36,915 nucleotides of DNA from Rathayibacter sp. SD072 (GCF_017355185.1 NZ_JADILJ010000039.1:1-36915), one strand, 5' to 3'; counted from the first letter of the stretch, positions 1 to 7,759 are shown. The notes: a model not told the origin generated them from the letters alone. Translations and numbers: made by a program.

Positions 1-64
1 GCACCAGGAGACGGACCGCGACGCTTCGAGACCGCCCCGGACGGCGGGCGATCGTGGCCGTCAT
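1..64 (-). CDS. Possible N-terminus of a protein running off the left edge
   Basis: On the minus strand an ATG at 64 opens a frame that stays open to the window edge (21 codons). It reads as a short basic stretch followed by the start of a hydrophobic run (about SVAVRLLV), which is how many bacterial sensor kinases and other membrane proteins begin. No ribosome-binding site stands out and the piece is too short to identify. It would be divergent from the DUF3500 gene. Confidence 0.25.
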   Translation of the reverse strand, partial: MTATIARRPGRSRSVAVRLLV

Positions 65-174
65 CGGGCGTCCAGCAGGGCACGGGTGAGGGAGGGCATG
101 AGCAAGACGGTAGGTCCGCCGTCGCGACATCGGCTATGCGCACTCTATGAGTCACCAATGAAACCCGAACCTCG

Positions 175-207
175 TCATCGCATAGACATCTCATAGGAAG
201 CTCATCG
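175..207. promoter_or_regulatory. Repeated TCATCG/TCATAG motifs upstream of the DUF3500 gene
   Basis: TCATCG occurs at 175-180, TCATAG at 191-196 and TCATCG at 202-207, the last two 11 bases apart (one helical turn), as in direct-repeat sites for OmpR-type response regulators. The opposite strand also carries TCATAG just upstream (around 144-149). The site lies between the DUF3500 gene and a possible divergent membrane-protein gene. Binding is an inference from spacing only. Confidence 0.25.
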
Positions 208-241
208 AATCGGCCTAGGCGAGCGTTGTTGTGTCGTCGTC

Positions 242-1483
242 ATGGTCAGCACCTCCTCCCTCACCCAGTCCATCTCCCGGCGCGGGATCCTCGCCGGGAT
301 CCCCCTTGCCGCCCTGGTCCTCGCGGGCTGCACGGCCAACGGATCCACCTCCACCGCGACCGGCACCGCGACAACCGCACCTACGGGCACTCCGGCGGCC
401 GCCGGATCTGTCGCTGCGCTCGCACAGGCGTTCCAGGCGTCCCTCAGCGCTGAGCAGCAGGCGACGCTCGTGCAGAGCTACACCCTCACCAACGCCGAAC
501 TGTGGTCGAACTTCCCCCAGGCGCTCCTCAGCGGAATGGGCGGCGGAGCGGCCGGCGGCGCCGGCGGTGCACGTCCGTCCGGCGCGTCCGGGTTCCCCAC
601 CGACGCCGCTCGACCCAGCGGCGCCGCCGGCGGCGCAGGTGGAGGCGGCGCCCCCGCCGGTCTCGGCGGCGGCGCACGGCTGGGGCTGAGCATCGGGGAC
701 CTTTCCGACGCGCAGCTCGCCCTGTTCCAGTCGCTGCTGAAGGCGACCACCGGCACGGGATCCGGCGTCGGCTACGACGAGATCCAGCAGCACTTGAACG
801 CGGACGACTACCTCGCGGACAACGGTGGCGGCGACGACTACGGCCGCTCCCAGTTCTTCGTCGCCTTCCTCGGCGTCCCCCAGGACACCGGAACGTGGGA
901 GTTCCAATTCGGCGGCCACCACCTCGCCGTCGCGAACACCTACATCAACGGCTCCCTCGCCGGCGCGACCCCCTCTTTCCGCGGCATCGAGCCGAACGGG
1001 GACTTCGAGTGGGACGGTTCCACGAACCACCCGATGGCCGCGAAGGAAGCCGCGTTCACCGCCGCGTTCTCCTCTCTCACGAGCGACCAGCAGGCGACTG
1101 CGAAGCTCAGCGACGTCTACTCCGACCTCGTGCTCGGTCCGGGCAGCGACTGGGCGTTCCCGGCAACGAAGGAAGGCCTCCAGGTCTCCCGGCTCAGCGC
1201 CGACCAGAAGACGCTCGTTCTCGACGCGATCGCCAGCTACGTCAACGACATCTCCGACGCGGAAGCCGCCACGATCCTGGCCACCTACAAGGCCGAGCTC
1301 GATGACACCTACCTCGCCTACTCCGGATCGACCACCTTCACCCAGCTCAACGACTACTTCCGCATCGACGGCCCCTCCGTCTGGATCGAGCTGTCCCTGC
1401 AGAACGGCATCGTCCTCTCCGGCTACCACCCGCACACGGTCTGGCGCGACCACAACACCGACTACGGCGGCACCAAGTCCTGA
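242..1483 (+). CDS. DUF3500-family secreted lipoprotein
   Basis: A 413-residue protein of the DUF3500 family, whose biochemical role is not established. The N-terminus has a twin-arginine-like SRRGIL followed by a hydrophobic run ending in the lipobox LVLAGC, so it is probably exported and lipidated at about Cys30. A Ser/Thr/Ala linker and a Gly/Ala/Pro-rich low-complexity segment (about residues 100-140) follow. The family core is visible: GGHHLAVANTYING near residue 225 and SGYHPHTVWRDHNTDYGG at the C-terminus; these conserved His/Asp residues could be metal- or substrate-binding, which is inference. There is no clear Shine-Dalgarno sequence before the ATG. The gene is monocistronic; the minus-strand frames across it are shadows. 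Confidence 0.85.
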   Translation: MVSTSSLTQSISRRGILAGIPLAALVLAGCTANGSTSTATGTATTAPTGTPAAAGSVAALAQAFQASLSAEQQATLVQSYTLTNAELWSNFPQALLSGMGGGAAGGAGGARPSGASGFPTDAARPSGAAGGAGGGGAPAGLGGGARLGLSIGDLSDAQLALFQSLLKATTGTGSGVGYDEIQQHLNADDYLADNGGGDDYGRSQFFVAFLGVPQDTGTWEFQFGGHHLAVANTYINGSLAGATPSFRGIEPNGDFEWDGSTNHPMAAKEAAFTAAFSSLTSDQQATAKLSDVYSDLVLGPGSDWAFPATKEGLQVSRLSADQKTLVLDAIASYVNDISDAEAATILATYKAELDDTYLAYSGSTTFTQLNDYFRIDGPSVWIELSLQNGIVLSGYHPHTVWRDHNTDYGGTKS

Positions 1484-1628
1484 CCGCCCACCCAGTTCGG
1501 CGCTCGAAGATCACGCCTGTCCCGGCGGTGTCGGACCGATGAGAACGCGACGCTGTTGCGGCAGACCATCCCCATCGGGACGTCGTTGGCGTGGAGCCCA
1601 TTCACCTCGGGCCCGGTACCGTGACCGC

Positions 1629-1979
1629 ATGGACGACGACGACGAACGTCAAAACCTGATGACACGCACCGAAATCGTCAACGCCTACATCAGAGCCGTT
1701 GAGGACCCCGAGAAGCTGTTTCGAGTGTGCGCGAACGTCTCGGGAGATCGCGACGACGAGAGGGCAGCTGTCGCCGCAGCATTCGAGGTCAGCGACGTGG
1801 TGGCCGATGCGATTCTTGACCTGCAAGTGAGGCGCTTCACGCCGAGGTCGATCGAGCAGATGCGGAACGAACTGGCCAACTACAACCTTCGACTAGCCGA
1901 ACTCGACCAACCGAAGGACGGTCCCGATACGGGCGACGAAAGGAAGACGGATGACCAACGACGTTCAACAACTCGTTGA
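1629..1979 (+). CDS. Small protein resembling the GyrA/ParC coiled-coil region
   Basis: A 116-residue protein. Residues ~60-95 contain DVVADAILDLQVRRFTPRSI followed by a heptad-like helix ending LRLAELD. This closely resembles the part of GyrA/ParC around the C-gate (Mycobacterium GyrA has QAQAILDMQLRRLAALERQ). The DNA-breakage domain with its catalytic tyrosine and the beta-pinwheel are both absent, so this is not a topoisomerase. The start at 1629 is chosen because upstream sequence in this frame is the shadow of the DUF3500 gene; no strong ribosome-binding site is seen. It overlaps the next gene by 29 bases, so the two are probably co-translated. It could interact with gyrase or simply share a coiled-coil motif; function unknown. 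Confidence 0.6.
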   Translation: MDDDDERQNLMTRTEIVNAYIRAVEDPEKLFRVCANVSGDRDDERAAVAAAFEVSDVVADAILDLQVRRFTPRSIEQMRNELANYNLRLAELDQPKDGPDTGDERKTDDQRRSTTR

Positions 1980-2286
1980 CGTGATGCTCGACAAGGCTGA
2001 AGCGGAACAGCCGAACGTCGCTCACACGATCACGGTGACGTCAGCGAATGCACTGTTCCTTCCCGTCGACGCGATGGAGCTACCTGCACGCGACGTCGAA
2101 GGGCCCGTCCGCGGGCACATCTACCGCAACTGCCTCGTGTGGGAGGAGGAGTTCCTCGATCACGTGATCCTGGTGTCGCCCGTGGTCGGACGAGACTTCG
2201 AGACGAGGCAACCACCGGCCTACTACGGGGACCTGCGCGACGGAGCCATCGGCCCCATCCCTCCGCCCCCGTCGAAGAGTGAGTAG
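1951..2286 (+). CDS. Hypothetical protein, coupled to the GyrA-tail-like gene
   Basis: A 111-residue soluble protein I do not recognise. It begins inside the preceding gene (29-base overlap), with AGGAAG at 1940-1945 as a plausible ribosome-binding site. The middle is rich in hydrophobic and aromatic residues (YRNCLVWEEEFLDHVILVSPVVG) and the C-terminus is proline-rich (PIPPPPSKSE). There are no membrane segments or cysteine clusters. The tight coupling suggests it works with its neighbour. Confidence 0.6.
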   Translation: MTNDVQQLVDVMLDKAEAEQPNVAHTITVTSANALFLPVDAMELPARDVEGPVRGHIYRNCLVWEEEFLDHVILVSPVVGRDFETRQPPAYYGDLRDGAIGPIPPPPSKSE

Positions 2287-2851
2287 AGGGGGCACCTCTT
2301 TCAGGGTCGGCCACAGCCGAGGGCAGGGGTGTCAACACGATCCGACCCGCTGGACGATCCCCTTACGAAACGGTTCAGCGGCGCCCGCGTCGCGTATGCA
2401 GGCGACCTTGAGCATCTGAATGCCCACGGTCGTCTGCACGAGTGCCGCGGCGGCACCAAGAGTCGTGCAGGGGACCACGAGGAACGACACGGATTTTCAG
2501 TGTCCGCACTCCTCTGCACGAGCGCTTTGCGCCCCGCGATTGCGAGGGTGTCAATCGACACTCGGCCGTCGACGTCGCACTCTGCACCTGGTCGACGTGG
2601 CGACGTCGGCCGGCGCTGCGCGAGCGTCCGGATAGCGACCGGCTACCGGTCGGCTCCCTCGAGACCGTGACTCCCCGGAACGCACGCAGGAGAAAGGGCC
2701 CTCAAGCAACCCGAGTGGCAACTTCGTCAAAAAAGTCGTCGTGTGCCGTTGCGCGACCGCCGCCTGCCTACGCGGACCGTCATTCGGATACGCGCACTCT
2801 GACCGGAACGCCTCGACCCACGGCTCGCGTGCTTCCACCAGACTGTTGGAC
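2287..2851. other. 565-base stretch without a convincing gene
   Basis: Short open frames exist on both strands but their translations are Arg/Ser/Thr-rich and typical of shadows in high-GC DNA. The next gene can be extended upstream to 2741 in the same frame, but that extension is also atypical (Cys/Arg/Ser-rich) and precedes its membrane helix. Only a short dyad (GTGTC-AATC-GACAC around 2548-2561) was noticed. Confidence 0.4.
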
Positions 2852-3661
2852 GTGACAACTGGATCCTCGAGCAGCGAGCACTTCAGATCTTGGCTCGCCG
2901 TGATCATCTCCTTGGCCGCGCTCATCGTGAGTTCCATCGCGTTCATCGCGCCACTTCGAGGAGCTCAGGAGGCGAAGGATGCCTCCGTAGCTGCCTTTCT
3001 CGACCGCCTCGTGGAACCGTCGGCGAGATCCACGATCACGGCCGGAGCGCGAACAGAAGCCGACTCAGCCGCAGACGAGTACACCCGGCTCCTTAGCCAG
3101 ATCTGGGAGGCGTGGGAGTATTCCGAAGGAGCAGGTACCGTCGAGAAGGGGTCCTGGGAGAAGATCGAGGACGGCTATTCCGTTTGCTTTCCCAAGCTGG
3201 ACCTCCTGACGTCCGGCTGCCAGAAAATGAGCGACTTTCAGTTCGCCGATGGCTCGCCCACGATCGTTCGCTTCTCAATCGATGACGTGCCGGTCGAGCG
3301 ACTTGTGGACCGTACGAGGTCTTCAATCACCACCGACGACGAATCTACGATTGATGTCTGGAGTGTCGGCGTCCTGACGGATCCTAGCTTTGAGACCAAG
3401 ACAGTCGTGCTGTGGACCTCGATGCGCGATGGTGAATCCCATCCGCAAGGCACGACCTACAGCCTCTCGACGTTCGACGCGCAGAACGAACGCGAAGAGT
3501 GGTTGGAGGACCCCGCCGTGCGCCTACGCGCGCCCATCGGGCGCTACGAGGCGGTACTTGGCGGCTTCCGAACGAAGGCTGAGGCCAACCTCATCTACTC
3601 TTGCTGGCTCGTTGAGCCTGCTACGTCGCCGGATTGCGTTTGGCTCAATCTGTCGTTGTGA
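2852..3661 (+). CDS. Membrane-anchored protein of unknown function
   Basis: About 269 residues from a GTG at 2852. One transmembrane helix lies near the N-terminus (SWLAVIISLAALIVSSIAFI), followed by a ~230-residue soluble domain with dispersed acidic residues. The topology fits an inner-membrane anchor with the bulk either outside or inside; the sequence does not decide it. The GTG start puts the helix close to the N-terminus; an in-frame start at 2741 would add an unlikely tail. A 7-base-arm inverted repeat 50 bases past the stop may terminate transcription. No family recognised. Its position next to defence-type genes is suggestive but not evidence of function. Confidence 0.6.
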   Translation: MTTGSSSSEHFRSWLAVIISLAALIVSSIAFIAPLRGAQEAKDASVAAFLDRLVEPSARSTITAGARTEADSAADEYTRLLSQIWEAWEYSEGAGTVEKGSWEKIEDGYSVCFPKLDLLTSGCQKMSDFQFADGSPTIVRFSIDDVPVERLVDRTRSSITTDDESTIDVWSVGVLTDPSFETKTVVLWTSMRDGESHPQGTTYSLSTFDAQNEREEWLEDPAVRLRAPIGRYEAVLGGFRTKAEANLIYSCWLVEPATSPDCVWLNLSL

Positions 3662-3712
3662 CACTGCACGTCTGCACTATCAGAATGCGTTACGGCGAAG
3701 CCGCGATGATGT

Positions 3713-3727
3713 CTCCCGTGACGGGAG
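3713..3727 (+). terminator. Short dyad after the membrane-protein gene
   Basis: CTCCCGT-G-ACGGGAG is a perfect inverted repeat 51 bases downstream of the stop at 3661. With a realistic loop the stem is 5-6 bp and no U-run follows, so termination is tentative. The rest of 3662-3991 has no strong gene. Confidence 0.3.
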
Positions 3728-3861
3728 GTGGACGCTTGCCGGCCCCTCAACGGACGCCCGCTCACTGCGGTTGGCGGGTAGACAAAGAGGGACCCTAGCC
3801 CCTCGAATCACGAGCATCGCCGTTTGGAGTAGGCGTAGCCGTCCCGGCAGACCAAGTGTTC

Positions 3862-3975
3862 ATGCTCGCGCCGTACGTCGGCGTTGCACTAGTAGTGGCC
3901 TTCGTGACCCCGGGCATCGTGGCCGCAGTCCGGGCCACCACGACAGGCTGGCCGCGATACGCCGCGAGCGCGTGA
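3862..3975 (+). CDS. Possible 37-residue hydrophobic small protein before the Shedu-like gene
   Basis: The ATG at 3862 starts a 37-residue frame with one clear hydrophobic helix (YVGVALVVAFVTPGIVAAVR) and a short polar tail, ending 16 bases before the Shedu-like ATG. An in-frame GTG lies two codons earlier. No Shine-Dalgarno sequence is visible. The frame is open back to a stop at 3796, so chance is possible in high-GC DNA. Confidence 0.22.
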   Translation: MLAPYVGVALVVAFVTPGIVAAVRATTTGWPRYAASA

Positions 3976-3991
3976 ACGTTAGCCTGCTTCC

Positions 3992-4906
3992 ATGTTGGAG
4001 CAGTACACCCACCTCGAACCGGACGCCAACCCCGACCGGCCCCGCCCGATGGATTGGCAAACGTATTCAGACACGGTGATGCAGGAGTGGTACGCACTCC
4101 TTCTAAGCGAGCCAGAAGAATCTGCGGTACAGACGTTCTTAGAACTTCACCCGGCGATGATCCCCGGAGGGAGCGGCGACGTCGGACCTGGCGGACATCA
4201 TGGATCCGATTTGGGCGCTGTTTTCACCCGCCCACGACTTAATGGTGCGGGACTTTCGTTCGAACCCGACTTCATGTGGGTCACGCGATCGTCTTCAACT
4301 ATCACCCCAATTCTTATCGAGATCGAAAAGCCCTCAAAACGATGGTTTAAGATGGATGGGCGACCGACTGCCGCCTTCACTGAAGCGCATGACCAACTGA
4401 ATGATTGGCGAACATGGTTTGCCAGAGATGGAAATGAAAGAATCTTTCGCGAGCAATATCAGCTCCTTGGAGACCATCCGAATCGGCCAGTGGAGCCACA
4501 ATACGTCCTAATCTATGGCCGTAGTAGCGAGTTTGATTTCGGAGGCGGACACACTAATCCCGATGACCTAAATCACAAACGGAATGGAATGCGAAAAGCA
4601 GACGAGACTTTTTTCACCTTTGACTCACTGAAACCGAAATTCGAGCACAGCGATTCCATCACCCTAAGGTCGCGCGCCAAAAGCCTAGAACCAGTCGCCT
4701 TCTCACCAGTTTTCACTACCGGGCCATGGATGTCGGACGGCTCGCGCCTCCTGGGCGACCCTACAGCAGCTCTCGTACGTACGCAGCACTTAACGCAAGA
4801 CCGACGTGATTACTTAGCAAAGCGAATTGCTCACTGGCAAAAAATTGACCGCGAAAGGGAATCAGGAAGAATCCGGGTTGGGATCCGGTCAGGCGGTCGA
4901 GAATAG
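3992..4906 (+). CDS. Shedu-like (DUF4263) anti-phage nuclease
   Basis: A 304-residue protein. In the N-terminal half FLELHPAMIPGG is the helix that opens DUF4263 nuclease domains. LSFEPDFMWV then supplies the acidic residue, and PILIEIEKPSKRWFKMDG followed by FTEAHDQLNDWRTWF supplies the E-x-EK and Q-x-DW signatures of this PD-(D/E)XK variant. Members of the family (SduA) are single-gene phage-defence nucleases. The protein is near the usual length for a compact member; the last ~35 residues are basic and helical. Base composition drops here relative to the neighbours (AAA, AAT and ATT codons are common), suggesting separate acquisition. The ATG at 3992 has no obvious ribosome-binding site. 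The DUF4238-like gene follows 21 bases later. Confidence 0.75.
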   Translation: MLEQYTHLEPDANPDRPRPMDWQTYSDTVMQEWYALLLSEPEESAVQTFLELHPAMIPGGSGDVGPGGHHGSDLGAVFTRPRLNGAGLSFEPDFMWVTRSSSTITPILIEIEKPSKRWFKMDGRPTAAFTEAHDQLNDWRTWFARDGNERIFREQYQLLGDHPNRPVEPQYVLIYGRSSEFDFGGGHTNPDDLNHKRNGMRKADETFFTFDSLKPKFEHSDSITLRSRAKSLEPVAFSPVFTTGPWMSDGSRLLGDPTAALVRTQHLTQDRRDYLAKRIAHWQKIDRERESGRIRVGIRSGGRE

Positions 4907-4927
4907 TACAAACGGGAGAGTTTTCTT

Positions 4928-5665
4928 GTGGGAGTTAAACGCGGGCATATGGTGTCAAAGGGCTACATCGGAGCCTGGGCCAACGAACGGAACGTCGTTG
5001 ACGTCGTTGATATTCAGGATCAGCGAGCCTTTTCCACATCCATCAACAATGCGACGGTAGTGAGTTATGTCTATGATCCAAAGGTACTGACCCTAAATTT
5101 AGAGAAAATTTATTCAGACGTTGAGGACGCCGGCATCCCCGTGATCGTTAAGCTACGCGAGGGAGCACAAGAACTTACCGACCGCGAGCGCGCCGCGATG
5201 ATTGCTTTTCTCGACATGCATCTTGACCGCGGTCGTTACGCGAATCAAACGAAGCTTCGAGCGCCGGCTTTGGTGTTTAAAACCGAAGGTGAGGTCGAGG
5301 AGGAGGAGCTACACCTTGGCGACATACTGCTGCTATCCCAGTATCTTCCGGAGGTACTGAGGCTCAAGACACTTGGGCTCAATCATTGGGTGTGGAGTGT
5401 GTGGCCTGTGGATATCATCCTCGCGACCGGAGACGGGGCGGTACTTCTTTGGGCACCAACGAAAGGCGAGGAAATTTGCACGGTCTCGTTCCCTCTCTCT
5501 CCAAGCCAATTGCTTGTGATTGGTCAGGACCTGCCCGATGAAGTGCTTATAAATTACCGCATGGCGGAGAACAGTAAGCGTTGGATCCTCGGGGAGCCCG
5601 GATCACTCAACCTCGACTGGCCCGACGCCCCGAGAGAGGGGCCAGCGGTGTCCTCGTCGGAATGA
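4928..5665 (+). CDS. DUF4238-like protein next to the Shedu-like nuclease
   Basis: About 245 residues from a GTG at 4928 preceded by CGGGAGAG at 4912-4919. The opening KRGHMVSKGYIGAWANE matches the start of DUF4238 proteins (usually HYVPRFYLRNF-like), and a central helical block with RERAAMIAFLDMHLDRGR corresponds to the family's middle region. The role of the family is not established; it recurs in defence-gene neighbourhoods. The gene is 21 bases after the Shedu-like gene, in the same orientation and with the same lower GC, so the two probably arrived and are transcribed together. It may be an accessory factor, a control protein or an independent defence gene. Confidence 0.6.
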   Translation: MGVKRGHMVSKGYIGAWANERNVVDVVDIQDQRAFSTSINNATVVSYVYDPKVLTLNLEKIYSDVEDAGIPVIVKLREGAQELTDRERAAMIAFLDMHLDRGRYANQTKLRAPALVFKTEGEVEEEELHLGDILLLSQYLPEVLRLKTLGLNHWVWSVWPVDIILATGDGAVLLWAPTKGEEICTVSFPLSPSQLLVIGQDLPDEVLINYRMAENSKRWILGEPGSLNLDWPDAPREGPAVSSSE

Positions 5666-5726
5666 CCCATATCGGCAACACGATTGGTCAGGCGAATACA
5701 TGTAGGCGCCCTCGCCGCGCAGCTTC

Positions 5727-5996
5727 TTACCCCTCCCGCAGCAGCGCTCGAACTTGCGCAAGCGGAAGTTTCGTCGCGTCAGCGATCTCATGCTCGTTCA
5801 CTCCGAGAATCACCGCTGAACGGAGAGCCGACGCGGCGCTTTCTTTGGCGACATCGCTACGTGCCCGCGTGCGAAGTGTCACCACTTCCTCGGCGGCTCG
5901 AGCGAGAGCTGCTGTTGCAGCCTCGGTCAGCACCCTGGGCTGAGTGCTCAAATCGATCCGCCACGACTCGCGAGGCGGTGCGGGCAGGTCGGTCAT
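5727..5996 (-). CDS. Small protein with a HTH-like C-terminus
   Basis: An 89-residue protein. Residues ~20-55 form a helical Ala/Arg-rich stretch, and residues ~66-88 (VNEHEIADATKLPLAQVRALL) resemble a sigma-region-4-like helix-turn-helix, with 'EIADATKLPLAQVRAL' as turn and recognition helix. It faces away from the ECF sigma operon and converges on the DUF4238-like gene. A DNA-binding role is inferred from that motif alone. Confidence 0.55.
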   Translation of the reverse strand: MTDLPAPPRESWRIDLSTQPRVLTEAATAALARAAEEVVTLRTRARSDVAKESAASALRSAVILGVNEHEIADATKLPLAQVRALLREG

Positions 5997-6017
5997 GAGC
6001 CGAAGCTACTCACGATC

Positions 6018-6084
6018 GAGCTGAGGTGACGATCGCGTCCTTCGCGTCCGGTCGGAAAAGTTTGAGCTGAGGTGGACGGATCGG
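6018..6084 (+). promoter_or_regulatory. Direct repeat in front of the sigma-factor operon
   Basis: GAGCTGAGGTGACGATCG (6018-6035) and GAGCTGAGGTGGACGGATCG (6064-6083) are near-identical direct repeats 46 bases apart, just upstream of the membrane-protein/ECF-sigma operon. GGAAAAG at 6055-6061 could be the -35 element of an ECF promoter, which would make this an autoregulated promoter; that is inference. AGGAGG at 6124-6129 is the ribosome-binding site of the first gene. Confidence 0.4.
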
Positions 6085-6133
6085 ACTCCTGCGGGCATGT
6101 ACCTGGTGACGGCACACTTCACCAGGAGGCATC

Positions 6134-6796
6134 ATGATCGATCCGCTCGACACGAAACTCGGCGCCGCGGGCCGCGTGCCCACCGATGACGCTCACGTGA
6201 GAGAAGCCCTTCACGCTCTCGTTGCCGATCGGGCCGCCCCTGCGAGGTCGCGCCGCCGACTGCTGCCCGCCGTCTCCATCGGCGTGACGATCGTGATCCT
6301 CGGGGGTACCGCTGCGGCCGCGTCGCAGTGGGGTCCGTGGACGTGGGTCACGGACCCGGACCTCGTGTACTCGCGGGAGTGGTTCGACGTCGACGGCAAC
6401 AGCCTTGGAAGCTGCGAGACCCGCACGTCGCTCGATTCCCTCACCGACGACCAGAAGACGGCCGTCCGGGACTATGTGGACGCACTGGACGTCGACGCTC
6501 TCCAGCCGAGCCCGGAAGCCGTCGCCGGCAGGCTCCTGGCAGCCGGGCGCCCCGAAGATTTCAATCGCCTCCTTTCCGGCGTCGACACCACCGACTTCGA
6601 GCTCTATCACGAGGGTGAGCTGTGGACCGGACAGGTGTCCGATGACGCCCGGATCATGCAGGACGGCCTGTCACAGGTCGTCTGGAACTCTCTCGCGGGA
6701 GAGTTGACGGCGCAGTGGCCCGACCTTGTGAACACCTTGCAGGGCAAGCAAGAAACGCAGTGCATCACCGACTCGCTTTACCCCAGCGCACCGTGA
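6134..6796 (+). CDS. Single-pass membrane protein partnered with an ECF sigma factor
   Basis: A 220-residue protein with an AGGAGG ribosome-binding site 4 bases before the ATG. The N-terminal ~45 residues are cytoplasmic and basic; one transmembrane helix follows (PAVSIGVTIVILGGTAAAA), then a ~150-residue exported domain with two cysteines (SCET and TQCIT). The topology is that of a membrane-bound anti-sigma factor, but no ZAS zinc motif (HxxxCxxC) is seen, and the gene precedes the sigma gene rather than following it. The 4-base GTGA overlap with the sigma gene shows translational coupling. The likely role is sensing or holding the sigma factor at the membrane. Confidence 0.7.
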   Translation: MIDPLDTKLGAAGRVPTDDAHVREALHALVADRAAPARSRRRLLPAVSIGVTIVILGGTAAAASQWGPWTWVTDPDLVYSREWFDVDGNSLGSCETRTSLDSLTDDQKTAVRDYVDALDVDALQPSPEAVAGRLLAAGRPEDFNRLLSGVDTTDFELYHEGELWTGQVSDDARIMQDGLSQVVWNSLAGELTAQWPDLVNTLQGKQETQCITDSLYPSAP

Positions 6797-7347
6797 CGCG
6801 ACCGCACGTCGAGAGCGTCCTCGCGGCAGTCGCACCCGACCTGCTCGGCTACTTCCTGCGCCGCACCACCGATCCTGAGGATGCTGCCGATCTGGCGGGT
6901 GAGACGCTAGCGGCAGCGTGGCGATCCTCGCGCCGCATGCCGAGCGGACCCGAAGAAGCCCGAATGTGGGTGTTCGGAGTCGCCCGCAACACGCTGCACC
7001 ACCACACGCGCGGGCGGGGCCGACGCGACGCTCTCACCGCCGCTCTCGGTCACGCGATTATTCAGGTCGAAGCGGAAGCGGACCACGACGGTCTCGACGT
7101 TCGGTTGGCCGTCGCGAAACTGCCCACGGACCATGCCGAACTGGTCCGACTCGTGCACTGGGACGGATTCACGCTCGAACAGGCAGCCACACACCTCGGC
7201 ATCCCCGCCTCTACAGCTCGGAGCCGACACGCGCGCGCGAAAGCGCTCCTGCGCAGCCACCTCGCGATCCCTGCGGAAGGGATGAACCAACAGCCCGGTC
7301 AACGAGCCCGCCGCGAGGCGCAGGATCGCTCTGCGGCAGACTTGTAG
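6793..7347 (+). CDS. ECF-type RNA polymerase sigma factor
   Basis: A 184-residue protein from GTG 6793, overlapping the preceding stop. Region 2 is recognisable (LLGYFLRRTTDPEDAADLAGETL...W....MWVFGVARN), and so is region 4 (LPTDHAELVRLVHWDGFTLE, then a HTH with STARSRHARAKALLRSHL). Length and architecture are normal for the extracytoplasmic-function group. The longer frame from 6715 only adds shadow sequence of the upstream gene. The C-terminal ~25 residues are an extra basic tail. It probably reads the promoter marked by the direct repeat at 6018-6084. Target genes are not evident. Confidence 0.85.
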   Translation: MTRPHVESVLAAVAPDLLGYFLRRTTDPEDAADLAGETLAAAWRSSRRMPSGPEEARMWVFGVARNTLHHHTRGRGRRDALTAALGHAIIQVEAEADHDGLDVRLAVAKLPTDHAELVRLVHWDGFTLEQAATHLGIPASTARSRHARAKALLRSHLAIPAEGMNQQPGQRARREAQDRSAADL

Positions 7348-7396
7348 AGGGGCGGCGACTGTCGGACGGTGCCGTCGGAGGGGAAGGTGGGTTGTC

Positions 7397-7759
7397 GTGG
7401 TTGATGGGCACATGTCTGCGCGGAAGGTGGAGCAGATCTACGACAACGACCTACCTTCACTCTTCGGTGAGGAGGAGACCGCAAGCCCAGTTCCACCGGT
7501 CGAACCGATGATGACGGAGGCGACCCGGGGTCAGGTTAGGCAGGCGTTCGCGAAGCTCGGGATCACGGGCGCTAGGGAACAGTTCGAGGTCGTCGCTGAG
7601 CTGACCGGTCTGCGGATCAGTTCGGTGCGGGAGCTGACCCAACGGCAGGCACAGACCCTCCTCATCAGCCTGAGCCGTCGCGTCGAGACGGCTGGCGCAC
7701 GACGAACCGGGAACGCCTGGGCCGACCGCGACGAAGACACCTGGATCGACAAGCTGTAG
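7397..7759 (+). CDS. Small protein with a phage-type helical domain
   Basis: About 120 residues from GTG 7397 (GGAAGGTGGG at 7382-7391 is a possible ribosome-binding site; ATG 7412 is the alternative). Residues ~42-95 (QVRQAFAKLGITGAREQFEV... VRELTQRQAQTLLISL) resemble a compact helical domain often found in phage and mobile-element proteins, sometimes at the end of recombination proteins. The C-terminus ends in an acidic tail (DRDEDTWIDKL). No enzyme motifs. It stands alone between the sigma factor and the methyltransferase. Confidence 0.55.
   Translation: MVDGHMSARKVEQIYDNDLPSLFGEEETASPVPPVEPMMTEATRGQVRQAFAKLGITGAREQFEVVAELTGLRISSVRELTQRQAQTLLISLSRRVETAGARRTGNAWADRDEDTWIDKL

Noticed and set aside
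215-1453. 412-codon minus-strand frame opposite DUF3500
   Set aside because: Val/Gly/Arg-rich shadow; DUF3500 motifs are on the plus strand.
3795-4097. 100-codon minus-strand frame across the Shedu start
   Set aside because: Low-complexity shadow without a ribosome-binding site; the plus-strand nuclease motifs are decisive.
5627-5642. GCCCC/GGGGC hairpin at the end of the DUF4238-like gene
   Set aside because: Only a 5-bp stem within the coding sequence; too weak to call a terminator.
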